A DNA stretch of 64,000 nucleotides, from the NCBI GenBank assembly GCA_029961685.1, contig JARWKL010000012.1:16353227-16417226 (forward strand), read 5' to 3'. Source of the DNA: Aristolochia californica. Lineage: Eukaryota; Streptophyta; Magnoliopsida; Piperales; Aristolochiaceae. Within the stretch, counting starts at the first letter, position 1; the number at the start of each line of letters is the position of its first letter. The position numbers were made by a program, and so were the translations under genes. A model generated the notes under the pieces. That model saw nothing but the letters and a program-made list of their open reading frames with translations. It was not told the DNA's origin and made no database searches. Positions 35,060 through 47,491 of this stretch are shown piece after piece.

Positions 35060-37572
35060 TGTTGAATTTATGGAAAAGAAAAAAACTTAATTGACTTAAT
35101 GTAATCAGAGTACATGAACCTCTATTTATAATAGAGGAAAGTAATAGAGTCCAACTACAATTAAACTACCCTTATCCCAATTACACCCAAACTCTATCAC
35201 TTAAAGATAAGTCCTGGAATGATAATATAATCAAATATAAATAGAAGATTAACATGACTAAAACATTTTTAAACTGAAACTCCTCTATGAGACCCTGCTT
35301 CCATAATAATTGTGGCTCTGTTAGACTTCTTATTGTGTAAGACAGAAAATGCCACCTCACGTGATCATGGTGGTCCCATATCTTATAGACTTGGGCCTAT
35401 CTTCCAACATTCCCCCTTAAGTTGGGGGGTGAGAGAACATCATGAACTCCCAGCTTGCTACAAATGATGTATAGAATATTTTTGTATAAAATGGCACATC
35501 TTCCAATATGCCTTTATCTTTCAACATTCCCCCTCACACTGCTACGTCCTTCCATGAGGCCCTGCTGGCATAAGATAAGTGAGAGTAAAAATTACTCCTA
35601 ACCGCTAAGACATTGCTCCATACTCCAGTCTTATCTCATGTTGGATGTAGGACACACTCCATCTTCTATAGGTAGTGTGTCTATCGGCATTGCTCTGAAG
35701 TGTCTACCACCGTGTCCCTCCACAAGATAACGACTCTCAAGTGGTATGAGTAATAAAAGTTATTACAGAGGGGGGGTGGGCTTATTGATCATGGTGTTCC
35801 AATCCAGACACCAACTCTCATGGTGTCCCAACCGTGATATTTTTTAGAGTTAAATTATCATGGTGTCCCAATCATCGACTCTCATGGTGTCCCAACCATG
35901 ATAATTTTTAGAGTCAAATAAATTATGGTATGAGAAAAGGTATTAAGGCCACCTCTTCTTTAATAATAATGTCTCATCCAAAGAGACACAGTAGCTGCAA
36001 ATGAATATAACACGACCATCTTCCAGCACATATAATAAACTTTATAAAAGAACCCATGAAATATTCCGATATAAAAATTTCTCCTTGGATGCACAAGCTT
36101 CAATTGTGCTCCCCCTTTCATGAATATTTTAGTCACATAAACTTTATCCATATGAAATAAAATACCTATTTCTTGTACTTCTTCTATTTCTCCCCCTCAA
36201 CCCGGGAGGTAATGACAGTGATCCTAGCTTGAACCGAATATCATAGATATAGCAATAAGCCCAAATAACAGAGATGTAGTAATAAGCCTTCAAACTAAGG
36301 AGAAGTGAAATATTTTCCTGATATAGCAACTCAAAAGTGACGCAAAAAAATTGGCTTAAATTCGGATATTCAATGCAATAGAATACCAACATGACCTTTG
36401 ATTCTTCCAATAAGAATATATCTTTAAATATAGATAAGATGGATTGGTTGGTAAATGAGTTTCATAAAATATAACTTCACTTCATAAAATATAATTATCA
36501 GAAGATAAATAATCTGATAGATTTCGGTTTTTGTCATCTGAGCGAACTAAGCACTGTTTCTCCTTTTTCCCAGCATGACCACTGACTCTTCCAAAATCAA
36601 TATCTCCTTATATAAAACTCAGATAGAGAATTGGTTGAATAGGTAAGAAAATAGACTTATAGATCTTTATTTATATATATAATTCTCCATATAAAGTCTC
36701 GTTCTTGATAGCATAAAATACCTCAAAAGTTGAATCTTTCTGCTACTACTAGAATCTTTTTTTTCAATCCGACCTTCGCTGCTTCAAATATCGATTTCTC
36801 TCTAAATTTGAAGTTTTTTGCTATTGCTCGAACCTCTTTTGCAATCTGATATTCGGTCATTAAAATATCGATTTATCTTTGTAGATAACTTCGATTGGAA
36901 AAAATTATTTTTCCTTGGAAAGTATACTCAAATATCTTTCCATCAATATATAATTTGCAATATGAAAATCACAGTATAGAGGTAAAAATGCAAAGAAAAC
37001 TACGGGTGTAGGGACTGAAAAAAATAACTATGAACTTAGACTTAGGGTTTAGGGTTTATGATCTCATTATCTCTATGGGTTGACCAAGTCAATTCATAGA
37101 ACCTGCTCTGATACCATGTTGAATTTATAGAAAAAAAAACTTCATTGACTTATTGTAATCAGAGTACATGAAGCTCTATTTATAATAGAGGAAAATAGTA
37201 GAGTCGAACTACAATTAAACTACCCTTGTCCCAATTACACCCAAACTCTAACACTTAAAGATAAGTCTTAGAATATTAAAATAATCAAATATAAATAGAA
37301 GATTAACATGACTAAAACACCTTTAAACTGAAACTCCTCTATGAGACCTGCTTCCATAATAATTGTGGCTCTGTTAGACTTCTTTTGTGTAAGACTTCTT
37401 ATGCTACCTCACGTGATCATGGTGGGTCCCATATCTTATGGGCTTGGGCCCATCTTCTAACGCTCTTGGATATGTGCGTTTTCCTTGGTCTTATGGGCTT
37501 GGACCCATCTTCCAGCACACTTGGTTATGTGGGCCTTCCTTGGTCATGTAGGATTAGGCTCATCTTCCAACA
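35060..37572 (-). mobile_element. Family A element A2: complete non-coding LTR retrotransposon
   Basis: It has perfect 5-bp target duplications, GGTAG at 35,055-35,059 and 37,573-37,577. In element orientation the 5' LTR is 37,117-37,572 and the 3' LTR 35,060-35,409. Both have TG...CA ends (plus-strand TGTTGAATTTAT ... CTTCCAACA). The primer site, read on the minus strand as TGGTATCAGAGCAGG, abuts the 5' LTR at 37,102-37,116. The polypurine tract AAGGGGGA abuts the 3' LTR. The 5' LTR holds an extra segment of about 105 bp. The 1.7-kb interior has no gag or pol and contains one equivalent of the unit amplified in the giant element A5. Confidence 0.9.
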
Positions 37573-38820
37573 GGTAGCTTGAAAACATGCTATAGCAGTC
37601 TTATCAACGTATTTTAGATTCATGCCTTCCAACACAATATTATGAAGTCAGTGGAAAAATCTCAAGACAAAAAAATGGTCAATCACATTGTCAAGTTAAG
37701 ACCTAAAGGAAAAACACATTGAAGATTGTTACTGTGAAGAAGAACTTACACAATGAAGAAGCTGGAAGACTTGAAGATCTGGAGTTAAATAAAAACTCTA
37801 GCTATGTAGGTAGATGGTCAACCAAACTCAGATTCTTAAGTACAATTATGTTATGGAGCGTTAGGGTATAAACTATTTAAAACCATATTTTAGCTGATGC
37901 ATATAGATATTTTACAATTGGTAAATCCCTTAGAATAGCTTATATCATGCTTAAATGTTAAAATAATACATTGACATATAGCATGATTGATCAACCTACA
38001 TCATACATTGATCATCCCGAATGCCGGATAGTAAAACTTATAAAGCATGACCGATCATATAGAATGCTACTAGATGAGATTATAAAACATGACAGATCAT
38101 ACTCTATTACATGATCAATCATAAAACTCAGCTTAACCAGTGTTATAAAGCATGATCGTTCAATCAAGATGGATTGATCGGTCAATGAGTTTCATTAAAA
38201 GGTTAAAAACTCGTTGATTGATGCCTTGATCAATCAATAGGCGTAGGGAAAGACAAAAAATATAGCCATTATACAAAGATTGATCATACCTTTCCAGTGA
38301 TTGATTAACATTTTTTATAGTTTTTTTTTAAATGGGCAAAAAATGACTATTTGGATGGGAAAGTTATAAACAGGCCCCCAACCCCCAAACTCGTTGGGGA
38401 CCAAGAAGTGAACCTTTATTGGCAATTCAAAGCACTTCAAAAGCTTTTAAAATTGAAATTTTATGCAAGCCCTCTTTGAGAGAAAAAGAGTGTTAATCCA
38501 TCACTCAAAGGTTTGCGTACACAAAGCTCACCCAATACAAATAGAAAGATATGTTCTCTATTACAATTAAGCTCTCCTAGGGCTTTTTAAAGGTTGATAC
38601 CACAATAAGGCTAACTAAAAATTCGTTTCGATCCTAATTTCCCCTCCAAATGTAATAGCAGCTCAGAGAGATCTACAAATTAACTTGATTTGAAAGTATA
38701 AGGCGCTTTTCAAAAAATGACCAATGATTTAACAATAACTCTTTTAAAGTAGCTCAATATATTAAAGGATTTGAAATTATAGGTTTGAACTTGTTGAACA
38801 TTAATTGATGATATGAAAGT
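37573..38820 (+). mobile_element. Family B fragment, right part of the target of A2
   Basis: It resumes family B text also present at 44,530-45,080 (AAAAACACATTGAAGATTGTT, AACTCTAGCTATGTA). GATCNATCATGC-type words run from 37,980 to 38,300, then a segment shared with 8690-8950. No coding sequence is present. Confidence 0.5.
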
Positions 38821-39122
38821 TGATATTTTCAAGATTCCATAACGTTAAGAGAGAAGGAAGAAGGAGAAGAAGAGAGGAGGAGAAGAGAGAAGAGGAAGTG
38901 ACGGCTGAGGGAGAGAGAAAAGAGAGCACATTGAGGAGAGAAAGAGAGGAGGATTAGAGCTATGAACTAGGATCCTAATCATCCCCCTCAAACTTTATTT
39001 ATAGATACCAATAATATAATAATTATAAGTATACCATTCACCCTAGTAGGAATGAATAAGAGACAAAAGATCATAGGATAATTACATCAATGGCCCCCCA
39101 AACTTGTCTATATCTTCTAACA
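38821..39122 (-). mobile_element. Family C copia 3' LTR, minus orientation
   Basis: On the minus strand it starts TGTTAGAAGATATAGACAAG directly after the purine tract GAGGGGGAG. It contains a TATA-like CTATAAATAAAG and a CT-rich leader, and ends near CTTGAAAATATCA. RNase H coding sequence lies immediately upstream in element orientation. Confidence 0.7.
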
Positions 39123-39342
39123 CTCCCCCTCAAGGTGGTGGTGAGAAGACATCATATATCCTCAACTTGGTGCATATAGTGGAGAGAACTTTTGAAGTAA
39201 TTGATTTTGTGAGTATATAAGCAAGTTGTTTGTGAGACTAGACATGTTTAAGACATATAGTACCTGCTTGTAGCTTTTCTCTCACAAAGTAATAGTCCAC
39301 TTTGATATGCTTACTTCTCTCATCAAAGACCAGGTTGGAGGA
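39123..39342 (-). pseudogene. Copia RNase H, C-terminal part
   Basis: Minus-strand reading gives SNLVFDERSKHIKVDYYFVR then EKLQAGTICLKHV, the conserved end of copia RNase H, with a stop just before the polypurine tract. The reading frame is interrupted at 39,342 by element A3 and resumes at 43,553. Confidence 0.85.
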
Positions 39343-39992
39343 TGCTGAAGAGCAGGTATGAAAGAGTCTCACGTGACTCTCACTGTAAGAAGTCTTACAG
39401 AACTAAAATTAATATGGTGGAGTCTAAGAAGAGTCTCGTGGAAGGAAGTCTTACAGAGGAGTTTCAGTTAAAGGTGTATTAGTTTTGCTAGTCTTCTATA
39501 TATGTTTAGTTGATCAACTGTTTGAGGACTTATCTTTTAGTGTTTAACTTTGAGAGTAATTAGGATCAAGATAGTTTAATTTTAATTGGATTCTACTTGT
39601 TTCCTTTATTCAAATAGAGGCTCATTGTACTCAAATTACAAAAAGTCAGTAAAGTATTTCTCTTTTCCAAAAATTCAAGATGGTATCAGAGGGGGATCTA
39701 TGAGTTGACTCGGTCAACCAATGGAGATAATGTGATTTTTTTCTTTCTTTCTTGTCCCAACACCTGTTATTTTCTTGGCATTCGTACCTTCATAATGAAC
39801 ATTTCATATATCAAATTATATATTGACAAAAAGATATTCAAGTCCACTTTCTAACGCAACAAGAATTTTGGTAATCAGAATTTTCTACAAAGGGAAATCA
39901 ATATTTGAGGTAGCAAATGTCAAACTACAAGAAAGGTTTGAGCAATAGCAGAAAGTTTCACTTTTCGAGCCATTTAAGCAATAAAAAATGAG

Positions 39993-40330
<338 letters not shown>

Positions 40331-40341
40331 GTGTAGATGAT

Positions 40342-40638
40342 GGTTGATCCAATACGAAAAGCCATTTGGTTCGAAACATGCGAAACACTATCTCATCCAT
40401 TCGATCATGATCAACAGTTATCTCATCTGTTCGATCATGATCAATGGCCATCTCAACTGCCTGATCAACGGTTATCATAGTCGTCCGATCAACAACTATC
40501 TCAGTTGTCCGATCTGTCTGATCAATGACAATCATAGTTGTCCAATCAATAGCTATCTCAGCCATCCGATCATGATCAGACGACTGAGATAGTCGTTTCA
40601 CATGTTTCGTACCAAAAGGTTTTCGTGTTGGATCAGCC
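40342..40638. mobile_element. Foldback MITE-like element 2
   Basis: It has the same ends as the neighbour: GGTTGATCCAATACGAAAAG at the left and GTGTTGGATCAGCC at the right, with inner arms AACATGCGAAAC and GTTTCACATGTTTCG. The interior has about eight degenerate copies of a unit like CATCCGATCATGATCAACGG. The 260-codon minus-strand frame over this region is a repeat artefact. Confidence 0.7.
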
Positions 40639-41447
40639 ATGTGTGTGTGTGTGTTTATATATATCAAAATAAATATCTATAAGTCTAATTTCTACCTTAT
40701 CAAACTAATTCCCAATCCGAGTTTTCTAGAGGAAGATATCAATTTTGCAAGGGTCGATAGTCATGTTGGCCAAAGAAGAAAAGAGTACTCAGTTCGACCA
40801 AATTATAGAGTCTGAAATATATCATATTATTTATCTCAAAATAAGTATATTTTATGAATAAAAATTATATTTTTATGAAATTTATCGAAGTCTAGTTTCA
40901 TAAGAAAATTTTATGATGTCAATCTGATCTATATTTAAGAAAATATTTGTATTACAGTTGGCAAGGGTCATGCTACTAAATGGAGAAAATCAAGAGGTCA
41001 TAAAAGATTCAAGTATGAATCTTTTTATGTGAAATTAAATATCAATTTAAATGTATTTGAGTCTAGTTTCTTGTGCACCAAACCGTTTGTGATTCTGAGC
41101 TATTTTTATGAGATATCAATATTAGAAGTGCCAAAGGTCAGTTCAATCAAAAATATCTCTTTTTTTCCTCTTTTCTCTCCTATTATCTCTCCATACATTG
41201 ATGTAGATTGAGTTTCCTTTTCTCCTAAAATCCAAGTTTTTTAGTCAAATTTCTCTTCTAATAAGAGAGTTTTAGTCAGACTTAATCACTCCATGATGTG
41301 CTCATTCAAGGTATGCAATATCTTGCTTTAATGTTGTTTTTAAGTTTTGTGGTTTTTTATTTGGTTGTGTATCTTCTGCATAATTAACTCCGAAAAATTG
41401 TAGTCACCTCAAAATTTATACTTGGTCAATTTTATTATGTTCTACCA

Positions 41448-42509
41448 TGTTGAAAAAAAGAGAAGTACTTCATTAACTTATTATAATCAGAGTACATGAA
41501 CCTCTATTTATAATAGAGGAAAGTAGTAGAGTCCAACTACAATTAAACTACCTTTGTCCCAATTACACCCAAACTCTAACACTTAAATATAAGTCCTAGC
41601 ATAATTAAATAACCCAATATAAATAGAAGACTAACATGATTAAAACACCTTTAAACTGAAACTCTTCTATGAAACCTCCTTCCATAATAATTGTGGCTCT
41701 GTAAGACTTCTTCTTGTATAAAATTTCTTATTATGTAAGACTCATAAGGCCACCTCACGTGATCATGGTGGATACCACTAGCTCATGTGATCATGGTAGG
41801 TCCATATCTTATGGGCTTGGGCCCATCTTCCAACACACTTGGATATGTTCCTTGGTCGTGTGGGCTTTAGTCCATCTTCCAACACTCCCCTCAAGCTAGG
41901 GATGAGAGAACATCATGAACTCCCAACTTGCTGCAAATGATGTATAGGATATTCTCGTATAAAATGGCAGTCCATATTTTCTAACACTCGCACTCACGCT
42001 GGTGCTCTCTTCCATGAGGCCCAGTTGGCATAATATAAGTGAGAGTAAAATCACTCCAAGCCGTTTGACATCACTCCATACTCTAGTCACAACCCATGCT
42101 TGATGTAGGGCACACTCCTATCATTCGCAGGTAGTAACACTCTTATCTTTCGCAAGTAGTGGGTCTATACACAGTGCTCAGAAGTGTAGTAAACTCCACC
42201 ATCACCATGTCCCTCCACAGGACAACGACTCTCAAGTGGTAGGAGTAATAAATGTCAATTAAGGGGGGTGACATATATGTAGTAATAAGCTCCTCCATCA
42301 CGGTGTCCCAACCCGGGTACCAACTCTCAAACGTGATAAGTAGGTAATACCTGTCATTCACAAAATGGCAATAAAAGACTCACGGGTAAATATATAAAGA
42401 AATCTCAATGGACTTAAAACACCCATATGTATATATGTATGGACTTAAACTCCCAACCGAAGCAACACGGCCCAAGCCCACACGACCAAGGAAGGTCCAT
42501 CTTCCAACA
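41448..42509 (-). mobile_element. Family A deletion derivative A4 nested in A3
   Basis: A perfect 5-bp target duplication TACCA lies at 41,443-41,447 and 42,510-42,514. In plus view an LTR (41,448 to about 41,884, TGTTGAAAAAAAG ... CTTCCAACA) is followed by the complement of the purine tract (CTCCCCTCAAGC), part of the interior, and only the last tip of the second LTR (CCCACACGACCAAGGAAGG ... TTCCAACA). Most of the leader and of the second LTR were therefore deleted. The equivalent site in A1 (near 10,862, CTACCATTAAAATCTCC) is uninterrupted. Confidence 0.85.
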
Positions 42510-43552
42510 TACCATTATAGTCTCCTCTAGTTTTTAAAAGAAAAAAAGCTCACTTTGGAATTAAGTGTGTTGCATAGTCACCTCCTTCCAATTAAATTTG
42601 TTTTCCTCATATATTTCTTCAGTTTATCATCTTGTGTTTTTATCACTGGAGAGCAATGCTTAGACCACTACCTAAAAAGTATAGGAGTGTGCCCAACATC
42701 CAACTTGAGTAAAGTCTTTTCCTTTTCACTCAAGAGGTGATTTGTGTTTGAGAAACCCTTAAAAAGAGAGAAGTCTCTTTGTTAACCCTAATGTTGGGTT
42801 GTTTTTTCGTCTTTAAAATTGAGCAGAGTGTGTTTCAAAATATAACCATTTTGAATGGTGCATGGAGGTTTTTGTATGGCTAGAAGTGATTGTCTTCTCC
42901 CACTTTGTGTTTTGTCCAAACTAGGTGTCTATGTCCTTTTTATCCCCAACTAGAGGGGGAGAAGTAAAAGAAGAAGTACAAGAAATATGTATTTTGTTTC
43001 ACATGTTGTGGTAATTTTTATGTGTATTTTGTTCCACATATTAGGTAATTTTTATGTGACCAAAATATTTAATAAAGAAGGAGCACAAAAGATGAAGTTT
43101 TTGCATAAAGATAAAGTCTTTGTGTCTATGGAGAATTTATTTTAGCAAAAGAAAATTGAAGACCAAAAATCCTTTTCATTGCAAGATGAAGTTATAAACT
43201 CTAGCTTGAGGGGAGTGTTGAAGAGAAAGTATGAAGGAGTCTCATGTGACTCTCATAGTAAGAAGTCTTACAGAGCAAAAATTAATATGGTGAAGTCTAA
43301 AAAGAGTCTCATGGAAGGAGGTCTCATAGAAGAGTATCAAGTAAATGTGTTTTAGTTATGTTAGTCTTCTATTTATGTTCAATTATTCAATTGTTCAAGT
43401 ACTTATCTGTTAATGTTTAATTTTGGGTGTCACTGGAATAAGGTAGTTCAATTGTAATTGGTTTCTACTTGTTTCCTCTATTATAAATAGAGACTCATTG
43501 TACTCAGATTACAACAAGTCAATGAAGTATTTCTCTTTTCAGAAATTAAATA

Positions 43553-43850
43553 GAGGCAATGTGGTTTACAGCTTGATTGTCACAGTGGGGTTCCATCGGG
43601 TTTTCTTTGTTGAATCCCAACTTTGCTAGAAGGGATTTAATCCATAGGCCCTCACTTACCATATGTGCCATGGCTCTATATTTTGATTTTACACTAGATC
43701 TTGCAACTACATTTTGTTTTTTACACTTCCATGTAACAAGGTTGCCTCCAACTAGAGTATAGTACCTTGAAGTGGATTTTATATCATCTAGAGATCCTTG
43801 AGTGTGCCATTAATCTCGGTCCAAACACATTGGAAAATATTTTACTTGAG
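43553..43850 (-). pseudogene. Copia RNase H, N-terminal part
   Basis: Minus-strand reading gives LDDIKSTSRYYTLVGGNLVT, then KKQNVVARSSVKSKYRAMA and CDNQAVNHIA. This is the RNase H core that joins the part at 39,123-39,342 once A3 is removed. The DADW-type start of the domain is decayed near 43,840. Confidence 0.85.
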
Positions 43851-44460
43851 AATTAGTTGAAATTATGCCAATCAAAATCGATTTTTTTCCTACCAAAAAA
43901 CCATGAGTGGACATTTCCATAAACCATTAGGAGTTTATTAATTCTCTAAGCTAGGAAGAGAATTAAGCATGAACAACCCTCCTTAGACTAGATGGCTCAA
44001 GATTAATGAAAATGAAGGGTATCCCCATTAAAAATAAATTTATTGAAAATTCAAGAATAAAACTTGGGATACACCTTTTCTCTACTTTTGTCTACACTCA
44101 TGCCTTGAGTATTATCTTTTTTATGTATGACAAAGAGAGGGAGAAAAAAGTGTCGCATAGATTAAGGGCAAGTCTACACCAAATAGAAACACATTAGAAC
44201 AATAAATAATGCATGCATAAATTAAAGGGAGACTTAATTACCATGCATGTAAAATCTAGGGGAAGCCCATATTTAGGCAGTTAAGTTCATCTGTTGTAAT
44301 GCTAGAACATTTAATACTTTATTTCATATAGTTGATGAATTTTGAAACACGCATAGAAATATGATCTTTGGCAATAACATACCATTTCCAAAATTATCAA
44401 CATGTGCTTTTAATGTATCTAAACTTCAAGCTAGAGATTTTGTCATCATATAAAAGGGCG
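43851..44460. other. Unclassified spacer
   Basis: AT-rich, with no recognisable coding sequence. It may be decayed interior of the minus-strand copia element, but the reading frame is not recoverable by eye. Confidence 0.3.
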
Positions 44461-45150
44461 AGATTGTTAGACAAATGGTAAATTCATATTGGTCTCCATT
44501 ATTATGATGATAACAAAATAGGTGCCTTGAAAGTGTGCTACTAACGATGTTATCAATGTATTTTAAATACATGCTTTCCAACACAAATATTATGGGGTCT
44601 ATGGTAAAGGCTCAAGACAAAAGAATCCTCAATCAACTTGTCAAGTCAAGACCCAAAGCAAAAACACATTAAAGATTGTTGTTGAGAAGAAGAACTTACA
44701 AAAAGAAGAGGATTGAAGACACAAAGACTAGAGTCAAAGTCATATAGAAAAGCTCAATAACTCTAGCTATGTATAGTAGATAGCCAACCAAACTTCGATT
44801 CTTAAGCACATTTATGTTATGATGCTTTAGGGCATAAAATATTTTATAATGGTAAATCCCTTAGAATAACTTATATCATACTTAAATATCAAAATACTCC
44901 ACTGGTATATGGAATGATAGATCAACCTACATGGGCTTGATCGATCATTTAGAAAGCAATCTAGCATAACTTATAAAGCTTGACTGATCATTGGCTCAAG
45001 CATTATCGATCATACCGAATGCTTCTAGGAAGATGCTATAAAACATAATCGATCATCCCCTATTGCATGATCGATCATCGCCATCTACAAACACACTTGT
45101 ATACTTGGGTTTTCCTTGGTCGTGTGGGTTTGGGCCCATCTTCCAATATT
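44461..45150 (+). mobile_element. Family B fragment with the uninterrupted A2 target site, ending in a family A LTR tip
   Basis: It contains TTGGTCTCCATTATTATGA then TAACAAAATAGGTGCCTTGA (about 44,490-44,535), equivalent to the A2 target. It shares CTCAAGACAAAAGAATC with the other copy and has GATCGATCAT words at 44,940-45,075. From about 45,090 to 45,145 it carries a family A LTR tip in minus orientation (CCTTGGTCGTGTGGGTTTGG, then GCCCATCTTCCAA). Confidence 0.55.
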
Positions 45151-47346
45151 TTATTATTTTATATACTTTATTTTAGCACTCCATGTGTTTAATTTTTAAC
45201 TTAAAATCTCAATTTTCCCCATTCCGAAGAAGCAACTTGGGGCAATAATTTATACATTAGGTGTTCAGATTGTCCATGGCCAGTCAAATGGAGGATCTAT
45301 TAATTTTACTCAAATAAAAATTGTCAAAAAGAAAGATCATTTTTTAATAGAGAACTTGTACTTGTCAAACCAAACATCAATATCGGTCAATAACTATTTC
45401 ATTGTTCTCTCTTGGAGAGAGTGAGAGAAATAAAAAGGATGATATCAAGAGAGAAGTATTGAGAAGATACGACTGACAAAAACAGACCCATATAATAAGA
45501 GAGGGAAACAGACAACTGAGATAGGAGGGAAAAGTTTTGAAAATCCTATTTGATTCCCTCATAACTCATGAGGCTTCCACAACTAGGAAGCCTAGAGGGA
45601 GAAACTAAAAGACTCTCACCACCACTATTCCACTAGGCCCTGCTTAGTCTATCTAATTAGAGCATTAGGTGAAATAAGGTAGGCAAGCTATGCCTAAAAA
45701 CAAGGGTATTTAATCTTGTCACTCTTTGTTTCTTTGTAGAGAGGCTAGCTTGCCCCCCTTTTTTATTTATTTCAAATTCTACTTCAAATAAATGCAATCC
45801 TACACACATAGCAAGTGCAATAATCAATAACCACAATGAGCACACTAATTTATTGTACTTTACAATTCTCTCTACGGATTCCTAATCCACTCCTAAGGAG
45901 TTTGCACCTTATAGTTAATTTACTATTTTTAGTAGCCTAACAATATCTACAATAGTAGACCACAAAGGTCTAAATTACAATAATTATCCACACAAGGACT
46001 TACAGTCTATTGTAGTTAGGTGTAAGAATCTAGACCCACACAAGGATTTTCAATTACCAATCAACTTATACAAACTTCATTACTTGGTTTACAAATTGCA
46101 AAGTTTGTTTATTTTATAGTTATTGCACAAAAGCACCTAAATAGGTAGATATTGCAATATATAATCAACTTACAAATGAATACACTCAATCCTAGGTGAT
46201 TATACCACAACAATAGCAGCTTAAATTTAATCTCAAATAATAATTCAAAGTAGAAGCTCAATGAGATTTGAAAACTCAATAATTCAAAGTTTTGGAAAAG
46301 CTATGGAAGGTCCCATATAAGGGTCTAAATTAAAGACTCACAACCAAAACTAATGTTGAACTCAAATCAAAGTATCTCAAAGTATGATTTCAAATGTACT
46401 AAGCTCTTTTGAAAACCACTTGATTTTGACCTTCTTTTAAATTCAAAAATCACATAATTCTTGGATGAACGGATTAGTTTGAAAATGCTTTAATTCATTG
46501 TAAGAATGCTTGGTCCACAATGTAGGGCATGAATTCATTTAAATAGAAATCGATTAAATGGTCAAATACCTAGATATTTGTAGCTCCTTTTCTCAAAAAA
46601 TGAGCCTTTGTCCTTTAACAAATATGGGCCAAATTGATCAGTAAAATACTAAAAAAAATGATTAAAATTAATGATTTGAGCTACTAACCACAATAGTCAC
46701 TTGAAAATTTTCTTGACATACAATGGCCGAATTGGAACTCTAAAACTTCACCCGCACATTTTCTAGAATGAGTCGTTCAGATAGTTTTGGTTTGATAGGA
46801 TTGTCTTCATAGGTTACCTCTTTCTTTTTCTTAGTCCATTTAGAAAGATGGTAGAACATCTTACAAAACCTTTTCTCTCTCATATTTGTCCATACGGTAT
46901 TAGTCCAATCGAACAATCTTCTTGGTAGATCTTATCTTCCCCTTTCTCTTTTTTGGTGTTCATAGCGCAAGTTGATTAGGCATCTAGGATGTTCTTCCAT
47001 AGAGGTTTTTCTCTCTCCTGGTCATTCAAGTAGTGGTTGTTTGATCAAATGGTCCTAATGAATTTCTTATTTTCTCTTATGGCCTTCATTGGCTACTCGT
47101 TTGGACATCTAAGGTGAATGGATCCAAACAATACCTTTTCTCATGTATTCAATCAGGCTCTAAAGAGTTTGGATAGCCCTTCATTATTCTTGATCAATCA
47201 TAGGCCCTTTTTGCCAATTTTCTTCGAGGTATTTCTGTCAAGTTTGGTTCTAATTATTTTTTAATATCAAAATTACCTTAATGGAGATCTTCATACCAAT
47301 AGTAACTTATGTCACAAGTAATTTAGTAATTTTACAGAAAAAGATA
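45151..47346. other. AT-rich intergenic DNA, no confident gene
   Basis: No repeat matching the named families was recognised. A minus-strand stretch near 46,745-46,935 is open (contains DWTNTVWTNMREKRFCKMF) but has no family I know and no start. It could be a decayed exon. The segment ends in AGATA, the left target copy of the giant element. Confidence 0.35.
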
Positions 47347-47491
47347 TGTTGGAAGATGGGCCCAAGCTCATAAGATATGGACCCACCATGATCATGAGCT
47401 AGTGGGACCTGCCATGATCAAGTGAGGTGGCATGAGAAGTCTTACACAATAAGAAGTCAATGAAGTATTTCTCTGTTCCATAAATTTAACA
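47347..47491 (+). repeat. 5' LTR of A5 (145 bp, lacks TATA region)
   Basis: It starts TGTTGGAAGATGGGCCCAAG and ends CCATAAATTTAACA. Compared with the 312-338 bp LTRs of A1 and A3, it lacks the middle segment with CTATTATAAATAGAGG. It contains a short internal duplication around CCATGATCA that the 3' LTR lacks. Confidence 0.85.
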
